From Lunularia cruciata (lineage: Eukaryota; Streptophyta; Marchantiopsida; Lunulariales; Lunulariaceae): DNA of 64,000 nucleotides. Location of the stretch: contig OX419760.1 of the NCBI GenBank assembly GCA_948567375.1, forward strand, positions 2,108,001-2,172,000, written 5' to 3'. The position numbers and the translations under genes were made by a program. Shown here one piece after another: positions 1 to 11,962 of this stretch. Below the pieces are notes generated by a model, which saw only the letters and a list, made by a program, of their open reading frames with translations, made no database searches and was not told the DNA's origin. How positions within the stretch are numbered: the stretch's first letter is position 1; the number at the start of each line of letters is the position of its first letter.

Positions 1-795
1 TCTGTGTGTATGTGTCTGAGGGAAAGTCCAGCTCAATAATCTTAAAACAATGTTGTGGAATAGATCAAATTGATGCTTTGACAACCTTGCCGGTGGCCAA
101 GAGACGATTTCTCTCACTGGAGTTGAAATTGTGCTGACGAAAGAGCACCAACGGTCTAGGAATTGGGCGAGACTCACGAAATATTCTTGACTTGTATGTA
201 TCTTTCTCGTTTCTATGTTCAGTCGCGTAGCTGAAACGTGTTTATCATTTGCCGCCCTCACGGTTGACCACAGTTGTCAACACTTGTTAAGTTCATTTAT
301 CTCAAAGAGCAACTTGAACACTGAGTTATGAAGTTTATGATACACAATATCGTTTCCGAGCGCCCCCCCTCTCAAAACAAGGATATCTAATCTTGAGCGG
401 AACTTGAATTGTTCGATGTGGAATGATGATCCCGAAAGATTGTGTCATTGCTTTATATCCACTGGAAGAAAGGTGTGAGCTACATAATCAAGACTTGTTT
501 TAGGAAGCATTGGAAAGTGCCTTGTAAGCAATGAAGACTTCTCTGATTGAGTACTAACTTAAAGCAGCAACGTTCACATACATAGTGACATGCAGGAACC
601 CAAGAACCAACTACTAGAACTATGTGTATAAGCTGGAGACTGGAATAAGCGGAAACTTTAAATCCTGTTCATATATTCCTATGTACTACGTTGTGATCCT
701 CGCTAGGTGGCCATGTTGTATTCCCGGGAGGCATGGTTCAAGTTCTCCATATCAACCATAAATATGTCAAAGATTCAGAAAGCATGCTAGAAATA
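1..795. other. Gene-free left flank, diverged copy of a sequence at 22.8-23.0 kb
   Basis: No coding region is recognisable here. About 622-790 matches the reverse complement of roughly 22866-23030, sharing for example ggtggccatgttgt and aaatatgtcaaagattcag. The continuation of the match lies at 13465-13590, beyond the retroelement block, so this is the pre-insertion locus interrupted by the retroelements. The similarity is moderate, as expected for an old paralogous duplication. Confidence 0.55.
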
Positions 796-828
796 TCTTA
801 ATATGATGAGAACCATGCTTCTTGTGTT

Positions 829-1472
829 GTGCGCATATACATCGTTACACAACATAGATTGTTGTCAACATCATACACTATAGAAGCACAACTCACATAT
901 CAGTCATACATAGGCTCTAAAGTGCCACAAGAATCAGATTGTTTACGATTCTGAATCCTCTCAACTCAGATCAGTACTTGATCTGTCACTCTATAAATTG
1001 CCAACAATTGTGCATTGATTACAGTCAAGCCATACCCACTCTAGCTAAGAGAATCCGGGTGACGCTCGGCCTGTGTCCACCATAGCCAAGAACTCGAAGG
1101 CTCAACATCATAGAAGTGACTCTCTGGAGCTGCACTTCAAAAGTATACCCTTGGACTCGAGCTAGGTCTGAAACCCTAATGGTCCCGCTGATGGCACACT
1201 CGACTGTGCAAACGGTGCAAAGTGACGGTGGGCCCCACCGTGAAGTCAGTACCCCGAACACAAAATTTGAACGTCGGAAAGTAATCTTTGAGAAACTACT
1301 GAAATAACTCTAACTACTATCACTGCAACTCCAATGTCCGAGCAATCTAGACGCAACACTACAAATGGCATGACAGCTGTCATGCGTATATACATCATTA
1401 CGCAACATACACTATAGAAGCACAACTCACACATAAGTCATACATAGGCTCTAAAGTGCCACAATTGCCCTC
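829..1472 (-). repeat. 3' LTR of element A copy 1, preceded by an extra LTR end fragment
   Basis: The LTR body runs about 929-1472 and closes with gtgccaca, so on the minus strand it starts TGTGGCACTTTAGAGCC. A second copy of the same LTR end (829-928, from gcatatacatcgttacac to agtgccaca) lies directly outside it, giving a head-to-tail LTR-LTR arrangement. The same arrangement, shortened, is seen at 50262-50845. The LTR body also matches 60040-60494. Exact termini are uncertain by a few bases. Confidence 0.7.
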
Positions 1473-1636
1473 CTAGTTGGCAGTTAGGTCCCTCTAACTC
1501 CTGATAGCCATCTACTCCAAGTATATGGTGAACCCTATGATGGGCAAAGATCAGGATGCCGGGTGCTATGGAGCTCCATCGTTAGTCATATGTCTACAAT
1601 CTATACCATATAAAAAATGAACTAGCTATAGGTCAA

Positions 1637-1932
1637 GTACATCTAGGACATAAACACTGTCCCTAAGGAACCACTGTGAGGAGAGGAGTCATACATGGCA
1701 TATGCCATCCTCTTGAACAATTATCACACACTAACATAGTAGTAGCTCCACTAGAAGAGCCACATAACATACACCTCAAGCCTACACGTACAAGTGCCAA
1801 GCTTGGGTCCATAGTACCATCAATGTTTGGGAGGTGGCATGGTGCACAATTGCGCACATGATCCTTCCAAACAACATCATCACGTCCTTCTAACACAAGG
1901 ACTCCAAATGGAAAAACCTCACGCACTCTCAA
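1637..1932 (-). pseudogene. PHD finger at the C-terminus of the element A polyprotein (copy 1)
   Basis: The minus strand shows a C4HC3 zinc-finger pattern: CMLC, an 11-residue gap, CDNC, four residues, H, two residues, C, then CPRC after a further gap. This is the spacing of a PHD finger, a domain that usually reads histone H3 tails. It is preceded by a conserved stretch with WKDHVRNCAPCHLPN. A stop replaces a residue just before the last zinc-ligand pair, so this copy is broken. It sits where chromoviral integrases carry a chromodomain. Confidence 0.75.
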
Positions 1933-2007
1933 GATAGTGCGGCCTGTCGAAACATCAAGTGTCGTTGGTGCTGTTTGCTGTAGATATACATAGTCTCATG
2001 GATGAAA

Positions 2008-2860
2008 TCAAGGAATATAGGGTCTATAACATCCTCCTTGAATGGTAGCATAGTGTAAAGTATCTCTATGCTGAGCAATCGCCAAGTTCTCAAAGGCCAT
2101 CAGCATCACTCTCCGAAAGATCTCTTCCCATTGAGAACATGCGCTCATCCATACATTGGGGTCATCCAAGTCCAAAACTATAGTAGCATCTTGACGAATG
2201 GCTACATGTAAATCTGGATCTTGTCTATAGAGTAGAAAGTACAAAGAGAAGGATGCTAAGGAGGCTTGATGGCTGAACCGATAGCCCATGGCCAACCAAG
2301 GTAACTAGGGATCCCAATCTCCCAAGTGGCCTCTCTAAAAGTATGGTTTGCAGAATCTTCTCTTCACCGTCTGAACCACTCTCTATGCTAAGCCATCTGC
2401 CTCAGGGTGATCTTGGGATGTAGTACAATGATCAATCAAAGCCTTGTCACACAAGACCTGAAACTCCCCCAAGAACTCTATACTCTAATCAGTCAAAACC
2501 TCAATTGGTGCACCAAAATGACTAAGAACTCAATCCAAGAACGAGTAAGCTGTCCCTTCACTAGACTTGTGAGGAAGTGCCACCAACTCAATCCACTTGG
2601 AGAAATGCTCCACCATCACCAAAACATACCGATGATGTCTCATAGTCAATGGTCAAGGTCCAACAAAGTCCAAACTCCAATGGTAACTCAATCCCATGAG
2701 AGGTAATGGGTGTAATTGTGGCGTAGGAGCATTGAATGATACTCTAACTCGGTCTCAAACCACACATTTTGCAACAAGCTGCTATACCTTGATCTGCATA
2801 CCGCACCACCAATAATGACTTTGGAGTAAGCTATATGTATGCTTTACTCCAAAATGTCCT
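2008..2860 (-). pseudogene. Integrase of element A copy 1
   Basis: The minus-strand reading matches the catalytic core of a retroviral-type integrase, better preserved in copy 2. Recognisable here are the MAMGYRFSHQASL region near 2250-2295 and YRQDPDLHVAIRQD at about 2200-2240. The upstream half is in other frames because of frameshifts. Integrase inserts the element cDNA into the host genome. Stops and shifts make it non-functional. Confidence 0.7.
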
Positions 2861-3189
2861 AGCTCCGCATGAGCATGACGGACCAATTGTGGTCTTTGAG
2901 ATGGAAGTGGTACTACTCACACTCTACCATCCTCCCATACATGCAAAAGGTGTCTGCCCCCCAATCTGAACCATTTGGCTTGCTGAAGAACATGGTCTCT
3001 CTCCTTGGCCCCAACTGTGCCACCCACAACACCAGTGCAAAGATAGTCCATCACTAAGACATCATCATGAATGTCTCGCTATATTGTACCAATATCTTCA
3101 CTCTTTGGATCTAGGACCTCAATAACTCATCATGTACGCACTAAGAGAGATACCACCAAAGCCTCTAAAAATATACACAAAAAGGCCGA

Positions 3190-4640
3190 TGCATGTCAAC
3201 CTGGCACCATCTCCTCATTTGTCTCACCATGCCAACGTGCTCCGTCTGATCCTGCTGGCTGGGATATGGGTTTCTACTCAACCCATCTGCATCACTGTTC
3301 ACCACTCCAGGTTTGTGAACAACCATGAAATCATACTCCTATAAAATAAGAGCACATCATGAAAGCTTCCCTGAAAGCTTGTCAAACTCCATCAACCACT
3401 TCAATGGTTGATGATTAGTGATGAGAGTGAAGGGGTTACCAAATAGGTAACATTGAAAATGTGCTACTGCCCAAACTTCTTCCAAGCACTCTCCCTCATA
3501 TGAACTATACTTTGCCTCTGCTGAATTGTTGGAGCAACTAGCATAGGCCACCACAAACTCCTTCCCCTCATCATCATGCTGGGTGAGCACCGCTCCAAGC
3601 CCCAACATACTCCAATCAGTATGAACCTGAAATGGTCATCCTCTGATCAGTCTCCTCAAAATAGGAACAGATGTCAACCTCTCCTTGAGCTCTACAAAAG
3701 CTCTCTCTTGCTCATCTCCCCAACACCACTCCTATATAAGCTTGGTCAGCTTCGTCAAGACCTTAGCAATGGCACTAAATCCTCTAACATAGCGACAATA
3801 GAAGTTTGCCAACCCAAGGAATGCTCACAATCTACTCACATTCATAGGCCGAGGAATACGTGCAATAGCCTCCACCTTGGTCTGCTGAACACCAAGTCCT
3901 CCAAGGTAGATAGTGTGACCCAAATACTCAACCTGCTCATGGAAGAACCTACACTTCCCAATATGTAATTTGAGTCCATGAGATCTCAACCTCTCAAACA
4001 CCTCCAACAATTGTCTCTCATGCTCCTCCGCAGTAGTGCTATAGACCAAAATGTCATCAATATAACACCGAGCAAAATCCAATCCAGCTAGGATCCTATC
4101 CATGACCCTCTGGAACTCAGCAAGAGCATTCTTTAACCCAAATGGTAAGAACCTCCACTGATATAACACATCCTTACCGTGAGGATCAATAGCCCAAAAT
4201 GATATCTTGGACTTATCCTCCTCCCTGATCGGCAACTGATGATATCCCGCTCAAAGATCCAAAGTAGTGAAGACCTTTGCATGCCCAATCGTATCAAAAA
4301 TCTCCTTTGGTGTAGGCATGGCATACCAATCAGCCCTGGTCTGTCAATTGATAGGACGGTAATCTCCACACATCCGCCTATCTGAGTAGTTGCCATACAT
4401 ATCCTTCTTGGCTTGTATCATTGTTGCTGATGCATACTCTCCATGTGAAATCTCCACCAAACCAACCTCAAAAAGGTCACTACTATGGCTTTGAATCAAT
4501 GTACTCTCCATCTCACTATATTGATAAGGACATCAGAAAACTAGTGTATCGCTAGTTAGCTCAATCTGTATATTAGGTCCCTTCAGAGCACCCAAATCCT
4601 TCATATTGAAGACAAAAAAACTTGTGTGGCTCCTCAAGAA
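3190..4640 (-). pseudogene. Reverse transcriptase and RNase H of element A copy 1
   Basis: On the minus strand the RT palm motif CYIDDILVYS lies near 4040-4080, with LPFGLKNALAEFQ upstream (about 4110-4150). RNase H follows at 3357-3608 with GLGAVLTQHDDEGKEF, YEGECLE and LITNHQPLKWLM. In the last motif N replaces the usual active-site D (copy 2 has TDHQPL). The upstream RT part (LFEVGLVEISHGEYAS region, about 4440-4500) is degenerate. Order RT then RNase H then integrase is that of Ty3/gypsy elements. Confidence 0.8.
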
Positions 4641-4899
4641 CCTCCAAACCCTCCATCTTTCCTCTCTAGTAAGCTTGGGTCCAAGATCTGGCTCCCAAGT
4701 ATCCTATGTAATTGTAGTAGGAGTGGAAGATATATTGATTGGCTGCTACCCTTGGGAGCAATAGTGTCATGCCCTCGACCATTAGAGGTCCCAACCTCTG
4801 TGTGAAAAACTCCCTCCACTTTGGCTGCAAGTTCCACACATCCTCTAGCTGCATCCCAAGTGGACCAAGAGTGTAATCCAAGTAGCCCACGCTCACTTG

Positions 4900-6138
4900 G
4901 ATGGACTCCAAGTAGACCACTCTCCCTAGTAGCTACTGGCTGTGTCCCAAGAATACCATGTCTATCACCCCCAACATATGCTTGAATTGTCTCAATAGGC
5001 ACAAGGCTCACAAGTGTCCGAGTGGTGATGCCTATCAAGCGCATCCTACGCTGCTCTGCCAAGCCAAGGCTCACTATCCAGGTCAAACAATTCAGGTCCA
5101 TAGCCTGACCTAACACCTGATACCTGGATGCCTTTGACACTACTGGAACAACAGTAATACCGGTGCAAAAACCCATTGCCTGCTCTCTCTCATTAGTGTT
5201 GGGCTCCACCAACTACTATAACTATGAGTCCCAAACAAGTCAAGGTCCTCCCTCTCAAAAAGAATGAGAGCCTAGGAAACTCATGAGTGTGGGAAATGCA
5301 GCTCTAGGCTATCCAACTAGGTTCACCATTGCCATAGATGACCTATCAGCCACTACCACTGTCTCAGATTGACGCCCAACATCCAAGATATCATCAACAA
5401 GGATGTGGTCAAGTTGCTAAATCCCATCATAAGCACGCTGTAGAACCTCTCTGGGTAAGAGGTTTGTCCACCAAAGACAAAGACAATGAGCCCGTGATCC
5501 CACTCTGGCTACATCTAACAATACAGCAAGTCCCATCCAAGAATGGACTTGATGTGTACTCGCCACCACTTTGGTGCGAGAATCACCCATCAAAGGAACG
5601 TTCTCCAAAAAGTAAGCTGGAAGAACAGATTGATGAACCTAGAGATGTTATAATATCCGTAACATCTCCCAAAACACACTAGAAAGAGGATCTTGAAGAC
5701 CCAAACCTCGGCCAACACGTGTATGTCCCTAACATGGCCATCCAAAAATCACCAAGTGAATAGGTCTATATCTCTCTAGATCATGCACCCCTACTAAGGA
5801 AATGTTTGCTAGTAGGACCTTATGGTAACCTTTGATTGCTGACATTGGTAATAACTCCGGATACCAATAGGCCAAGTGTGCCACATGATGTAGAGAGACT
5901 CGCCTAGTAGTCTCATCTCTCTCTACATACAAGTACCTTTGTACTCGTATACCCGCATGTAATATTGGAGTAGTCCGATGCTAATCCCACCAAAAAACTC
6001 CAATAGACATATCTCCTCTATTGCATATTGCCAAGCAATGAGTGTGGTATCCAGAGGTGTCAAAGTAATCAACTCTAGAGGCTCATCCTCACACTCATCT
6101 CTTGATGGTACGAAGGCTCCACTCCAAGCCTGCTGCAC
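4900..6138 (-). pseudogene. C5 cytosine DNA methyltransferase domain of element A copy 1
   Basis: Methyltransferase motifs appear in canonical order on the minus strand. Motif I-like ICLLEFFGGIS is near 5975-6015, motif IV VIFGWPC near 5730-5760, motif VI LENVPLMGDS near 5575-5615, and the C-terminal block with EREQAMGFCTGIT and LGQAMDLNCLTWI is near 5080-5195. The codon after the catalytic PC is a stop, and other frameshifts occur, so this copy cannot make the enzyme. The domain would transfer a methyl group from S-adenosylmethionine to cytosine. The 5' end is cut by element B at 6138, about 120 bp beyond motif I. Confidence 0.8.
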
Positions 6139-6835
6139 TGTAATACCAAGAGCTAGCCATATGATCTAGATGTGAAATTCGGTTTGGTAACATCTAGAAT
6201 GATGTTATACATGATGGTCAAAATAGATCAGATAGAAGTATCACCAAAAGAATAATTCTACTAATAGGGCAGAAACCAAAATAGACCTGAGAATCTTAGA
6301 ACCAATAGTTAGACATATGATTTAAAGGTGAGAATTGGTTTGGTAACATCTGGAAGGATGTTACACATGATGGACTAAACAGATCAGAAAGAGGTATCAC
6401 CAAAAGGAGACTTCTACTAATAGAGTAGGAACCAAAATATGCCTGAAATCTTTGAAGGCAATTTTGGAGGCCTAAACGGATGAATTAGGCCTCAAAAATG
6501 TGCAAATCCCCCCCCTCTCCAATTAAGGGATGGCTGGCTTTCCCTCCCCCCTACTTTGTCTTGTTGAGAGCTTTCCAACGGTACCTTACTCACATGATTA
6601 TGAGATTCCTACATGAAGATTCCTAAAAGATTCCCTCCGGTCAAAGCTTGTTTGACCAACTAGATAGGACCTAGACCAGACATGTCACCCATCCAAGTAA
6701 GTAATCCAAGGGTGGAGCTTCCTTGGAGGAGATCCTCTTTGTCTATATAATAAAGAGAAGGTGCTCCTTTGGGGCATCGAATGTTTGAGTGTGCAATCAG
6801 TGTTTTCTCTCTTCTCTTGTCCTCGGAGTATTACA
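6139..6835 (+). repeat. 5' LTR of element B with TATA box
   Basis: The 697-bp repeat begins TGTAATACCAAGAGC and ends GTATTACA. A TATA-like box TATATAATAAAG starts at 6744, a plausible core promoter with transcription starting about 30 bp further on. Its partner is at 11963-12706, with scattered substitutions that point to an old insertion. Confidence 0.9.
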
Positions 6836-6836
6836 A

Positions 6837-6851
6837 TGGTATCAGAGCAAG
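6837..6851 (+). promoter_or_regulatory. Primer binding site of element B (initiator Met tRNA type)
   Basis: tggtatcagagcaag lies one base after the 5' LTR. TGGTATCAGAGC is the standard complement of the 3' end of plant initiator methionine tRNA, used to prime minus-strand synthesis. Confidence 0.9.
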
Positions 6852-6859
6852 TATTTTAG

Positions 6860-7420
6860 TCCAAGAGAGTGGATCACCCCTCTTGGAATAGCACAAGCTA
6901 CTAAAACTGAGTAATTTGAGGTGGAGAACATAGAGTAGTTGCTAGAATTAGGAAGGACTTTAGAGAGTGGATGGGATGGATGCACCGAGAGGCCAATTTC
7001 TTGCACCTAGCTTTCCATTCTCAAACCCATTTCACATCAAGGTTATGTACATCCAACGTGAGCAGATGAGGGTATCGCTAGTTTATCACTTTGGTGCAGA
7101 ATTCATGGATAGAGTGATGAACTCACCAAACCCGGTGATTCTACCTGTGGTGATATATGACAGAGAGTGGGATTTGAAAATCTACATTCTATTATGATAA
7201 TATGGATATGAATGTCCCAAATCCTCTCCCTTTCAACCCTTAAGTAGAAATCCGTTATGTGGTGAGACCGAAAGTGATGTTTAGAGATTTTGTGGTTAGG
7301 AATTTTGGTGAGGAGTATTATCAACGAGTGATAGCTTCTAAGGTCCCAATGGTAGTTCCGATAGTTCGTGCGCTTTCCAGAGTGATTATATTGACTCTGT
7401 ATTGAAGTAGACATTAGCAA
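6860..7420 (+). other. Element B leader between primer binding site and gag
   Basis: About 560 bp between PBS and the first recognisable gag reading. A short open stretch at 6967-7197 is in no frame I can tie to a known domain; it may be a degenerate gag N-terminus. Confidence 0.4.
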
Positions 7421-8526
7421 TTGAGTGTTGCAGGAACCATGGATCCGCAATTGCAAGAGTTGGTGCAAGGAATGCAAGGGATGTTGAATGAATTTCAAGA
7501 GATTAAGATGACCATGGAGACATTACAAAGTCAAGTGCAGATCCTTAGGAACGATCAAGGCATGCAAGAAGAAGAGCCGTCTCAAAACCCCGTATCTGCG
7601 ACTAAAGTACTTGGAAAGGCACCCGTGCCTATGAACCCTATCAACAATGAAGCCACATTGCTACTCTGGATGAAGAAGACCTGCAACATTGAGCCTTACA
7701 AGGGGCAACGTACGATGGGAGCAATGGAAAATTGGATCTCGAGAATGAATTGATATTTCCGATTGTTCTCAACAGAGATCACAAAGCATGCTGCAAGCGT
7801 GTTTGCATAGGGATACTTGACCGATAAAGCCCTCACATGGTATGATGCTTGGGAATGATCCATGCTGGCAGAGAGAAGGGAGGTCACATGGATATTAATG
7901 CATGAAGGACTACTGAAGTATTTCCAATCGGTGGATTCTGTGCAGATGGCTCAAACCCGACTATGGGGATTGAGACAGAAGAATAGCGTACAAGAGTATG
8001 TGGAGGCATTTATGGATCTACAAGTCACCATTACCAACATGAGTCCAGCAGAGGTTCTCGACAATTTCAAACAAGGGTTGAAAGAGTGGATTTGCCAAGA
8101 AGTCATGGTGCAAAATCCTCGCATGGTATTTGAAGCCATTGCTTGTGTGTAGAGAATAGTAGGAGCATTAGGTGGAGGTGAAGGAGTAGTTCCACCTCAA
8201 CATTATAGGGCAGAAATGCCACACATGGGTGGACCAGTACCAATGGAATTGGGCAACCTTTGATTCCGAGATCAAGGAGCACGACAGCTTCAAGGGGAGC
8301 AAGGACGGGTAGAAGAACAAAGAGATGGAGTCCCATGAGGAGAAGAGACTCAAGGAGAACAACGCCGTTGTTACAATTGTGGCCGTATTAGGCTTATATC
8401 TACCAACTATCGCACTCGTTTCCCTAGAGGCCCTCGGCCTTCGTACAGGCGATCTTTGAACAACATGGAGAGGTACATTGAAGAGGAGGAGGTGGAAATC
8501 ACTTCGGAAAACAAAGATCACCAGTA
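7421..8526 (+). pseudogene. gag of element B
   Basis: The reading starts near MDPQLQELVQGMQGML and continues through a Ty3-type capsid region (VQEYVEAFMDLQVTI and LKEWICQEVMVQNP, 7980-8130). Frameshifts or stops lie at about 7753, 7800, 7858, 8150 and 8262. A zinc knuckle remnant CYNCGRI at about 8370 has lost the later His and Cys ligands. Gag would form the particle that packages element RNA. The region is not functional. Confidence 0.8.
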
Positions 8527-8592
8527 AATGTACCTTGTGGACTTATTGGCTTAATAAGGAAGCAGAGAATCGAGGGAAGGAAGAAGAACAAT

Positions 8593-9135
8593 GTGCAAAG
8601 ATCCCGAAAGGCAACCTTACAATTGATTGTCGTGAATGGAATCCTAGAAGGTAATCAAGTGAGAGTATTAATAGATCCGAGAGCAATAGAGAATTTCTTG
8701 TCTTGCTCTGTTGCAATAAGATTGGGAATGGATCTAGAGAGAGATGGAAGTGAAGAAGTAGAGTTACCAAATGGGCAAACAAAGAGGATTGAATCATTAC
8801 CTAGACGGGTAACCCTCTCCGTAGGAGAATATCAGGAAGCAATTGAGTGGCGAGTGATACAATTAGCTCGTTATGATGCAATTTTAGGCATGCCATGGAT
8901 GGAGCAGGACAACCCTATGGTGGATTGGAGGAAGAAAGTAGTGAGAACCCACCAATGGTCAATCATTGGGGTTAAAGAAAAATCACACAAGCAGAAATTG
9001 CCTATATATGTTGTAGGGATGGCAACTATCTGTAAGACCGATAGATGTTTTATGGGCCTAATAAGAGAAGTCCAGAGTGCACAACTTGATGGACAAATTC
9101 TTGAGAAATTGAAGGATGTGGTGGATGAGGTTTAA
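8593..9135 (+). pseudogene. Aspartic protease of element B
   Basis: An open reading of 180 codons has the retropepsin fold signatures VRVLIDPRAIENFLS (about residues 24-38) and DAILGMPWMEQDNP (about 95-108). The catalytic Asp is present, but the usual DSG triad reads DPR, so activity is doubtful. It would cleave the Gag-Pol polyprotein. A TAA ends it just before the RT. Confidence 0.8.
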
Positions 9136-10480
9136 GATGTCTTTCCCAATGATCTACCCTCAGGATTACCACCAAAAAGGCGAGTAGATCACAAAATAAA
9201 GACACTCTTGGGGAAGACACCTCCTTGTAAGGCCCCATATCGCCTATCACCTCATGAGTTGGAGGAGTGTAAGACTCAAATTGAGGAGATGCTATAGAAA
9301 GGGTTCATCCAACCTAGCATATCACCATATGGGGCCCCTGTTTTGTTTGTGAAGAAAAAGGATGGTGCAATGCGCATGTGCATTGACTATCAGGGTCTCA
9401 ATCAGCAAATAGTGAAGAACAAATACCCATTACCTCACATGGATGACCTGTTTGATCAACTCCATGGAACAAGATACTTCACCAAATTGAACTTGCGGAG
9501 CGGTTACAATCAAATCCGAATTGCAGAGGAAGATGTGTACAAAACTGCCTTTTGAACCAAGTATGGCCACTTTGAGTATCTTGTGATGCCTTTTGGCCTC
9601 ACCAATGCACCTGCCACTTTCATGAATCTAATGAATGACATATTTTGTCCATACTTGGATAAGTTTGTTATCGTCTTCTTGGATGATATCTTAGTATATA
9701 GTAGCACGATGACAGAACACAAACAACATCTACGAGAGGTCCTCAAGATCCTAAGATAGAATCAGTTGTACGCAAAATTCTCAAAGTGTGAGTTTGGCAA
9801 GTCTGAAGTAGACTACTTAGAGCATAGAGTAAGTGCAAAGGGCATTCAAGTATTGACAGATAAAATAGAGATCATTCAAAAATGGAGTGCACCAGAAGAT
9901 CAGACTCAACTTAAGAGCTTCTTGGGGTTGACAGGATTCTATCGTAGATTTGTCAAGGACTTCTCCAAGGTTGCACAGCCTTTAACGGCACTACTTGGCA
10001 AGAGGAAGAAGTGGACATGGGGAACTCCACAAGAGTTGGCCTTTCAAGAATTGAAGGCCGCCTTGCTACATGCACCAATCTTGAAGTGGTATGACCCAAA
10101 ACGTCCAATCAAGTTGGCTATAGATGCATCAGGCGTAGCAATAGGAGCAGTCCTACAACAAGAATGGCATGACGGATGGCATCCAATTGCATATTTCTCT
10201 CAAAAGTTGTTACCGGTAGAGCGCAACTACCACACCACAGAACGAGAAGAGCTGGCCATCGTTCTAGCAACCAAGCATTGGAAGCACTACCTGGGCGAGA
10301 AGGCATTTGTAATAGAGACAGACCACAAACCTCTAGTCTACCTCAAGACACAGAAGGATCTATCTCGTCACCAAATTTGGTGGGCAGAGTGGCGACAACG
10401 CTTCAACATGACAATCACCTAGGTGGAAGGTAAGAAGCAACTTGTAGGTGCCTTCACCCGCATGCCAATGGCCAACAACT
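9136..10480 (+). pseudogene. Reverse transcriptase and RNase H of element B
   Basis: RT motifs read [19 protein letters not shown] (about 9380-9435), [27 protein letters not shown] and the catalytic [10 protein letters not shown] (about 9675-9705). RNase H follows at 10080-10420 with [25 protein letters not shown] and [10 protein letters not shown], so its acidic residues are preserved. Stops sit at 9553 (TGA), 9757 (TAG), 10420 (TAG) and in the upstream part at 9295. The longest open piece is 9766-10422. Confidence 0.9.
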
Positions 10481-10569
10481 TGGTGGTAAAGGTTAAGATT
10501 AACCCTAAATTTTGGCCAGAGATTCTAGCTGCTACAAAAACTGATCCACAGATTGTAGAAGTGCAATCA

Positions 10570-11949
10570 TCCAAAGGTGTCACCAGCACCTAAGTACTCA
10601 CTTTTTGGGATGGCAGATTATGGATCCCAAATGTCCCAAAATTATGCACCACCATTCTAGCGGAATGTCATGATTGGGCCATTGCAGCTCATGTCGGAGT
10701 GGACAAGACCTTGGATGCAATCAAGTGCCATTACTATTGGCCCAAGATGAGCAACAATGTGATGGACTAGGTGTGTAGCTGCCTACTTTGTCAATAGAAC
10801 AAAGCTTCTAATCAAGCTCCTGCATGGCTCCTTCAACATCTCCCCACTCCTACCCAACATTGGGAACAAGTGAGTATGGATCTCGTTTGTGAATTACCCA
10901 AGACCACCTCAAGGTTTGACTCCATCGTGGACTTTGTGGACCGGCTCAGCAAAATGATTCATGGACGCCCTACCACCAAGGAGGTGACCGCTCCACAACT
11001 AGCTCAATTATACTTAGGTGCAGTCTTTGCTCACCATGGCTGGTCTAGAGTACTCATCACCAATAGAGGCACCCAATTCACTAGTTTGTTTTGGCAAATA
11101 CTCTTTGGTTTCTTCAAAACCAAGTTGGCCATGTCCACAACTTACCACCCACAAACAAATGGCCAAACAGAGCGGGCTAATCGCACGATTGAAGATATGT
11201 TACGCGGCTTCACCTTAGAAGAGCAAGAGAGGTGGGACACCCTACTCTCGTTGGTGGAATTCACTTACAACAATTCAGTGAATGCATCCAACCAAGTCAC
11301 TCTATTATTCCTCATGTATAGTGAGCATCCCTTCACACCTTCTAGCTTGATGCAGATCCATCCAATGGCTACCAAGGTCGATGCAGTCAACACATTTGTT
11401 TCTAGAATCCAACAAGGTGTGGAGAGCACCAAGCACAAATTACAGATTGCACAAAATTAACAGCAGTATGCTGATGCACACCGTAGGCACATGGAGTTCA
11501 ATGTTGGGGATCAAGTGTGGCTATCGACAACCAACCTCACATTAGTTGGACCTCGTAAGCTCAGACCTCATTTTACTGGGCCTTTCTCGATTCTTCGTCG
11601 CATCGGCGCTGTGGCCTATCAACTTGAGCTACCACCACACATGAAGATCCATCCAGTGTTCCATGTCTCCTTATTACGAAAATATGCTCCCCGATCAGGC
11701 CAAGGTCATTCCACACAAGACATTCGACCTTGTCCGACACTCATTGATAACATAGAGGAATATGAAGTGGAGCGGATTCTCCAAAAACGCATGCGTGGTA
11801 CTCGCCATCCATGGGTGGAATATCTAGTACAATGGAAAGGTTACCCCTTCTATGAAGCAACTTGGGAGCCCGCTGCCAATTTGGCACATGCACTAGTGTT
11901 GGTGCAAGCATTTGAGCAACAATTGCACAACGAGGACGTTGCATCTTAA
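10570..11949 (+). pseudogene. Integrase and chromodomain of element B
   Basis: An HHCC zinc-binding remnant (AHVGVDKTLDAIKCHYYWP and a CLLC pair, 10690-10795) precedes the core at 10870-11460. The core reads SMDLV, ITNRGTQF where the second catalytic Asp is replaced by Asn, and NGQTERANRTIED with the Glu retained. A GPY/F-type segment (KLRPHFTGPFSILRRIGAVAYQLE in shorter form) follows at 11550-11640. A chromodomain at about 11755-11930 has YEVERILQKR, WVEYLVQWKGYP and ATWEPAANL with its aromatic cage residues largely present. Chromodomains steer integration towards methylated histone H3. Stops lie at 10768, 10795 and 11458. Confidence 0.9.
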
Positions 11950-11962
11950 AAGGAGGGAGGTT

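Larger units (their letters stand above)
829..6138 (-). mobile_element. Element A copy 1: truncated gypsy-type retrotransposon with DNA methyltransferase and PHD finger
   Basis: Read on the minus strand this stretch encodes, in order, a C5 DNA methyltransferase, reverse transcriptase, RNase H, integrase and a PHD finger, then ends in an LTR at the low-coordinate side. It is collinear with the second copy at 50262-60494. The gag and protease part and the 5' LTR are missing: the match stops exactly at 6138, where the LTR of element B begins. Many in-frame stops and frameshifts show it is inactive. Order and family (Ty3/gypsy-like pol, RT before integrase) are read from the sequence; loss of the 5' half by recombination is inferred. 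Confidence 0.85.
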
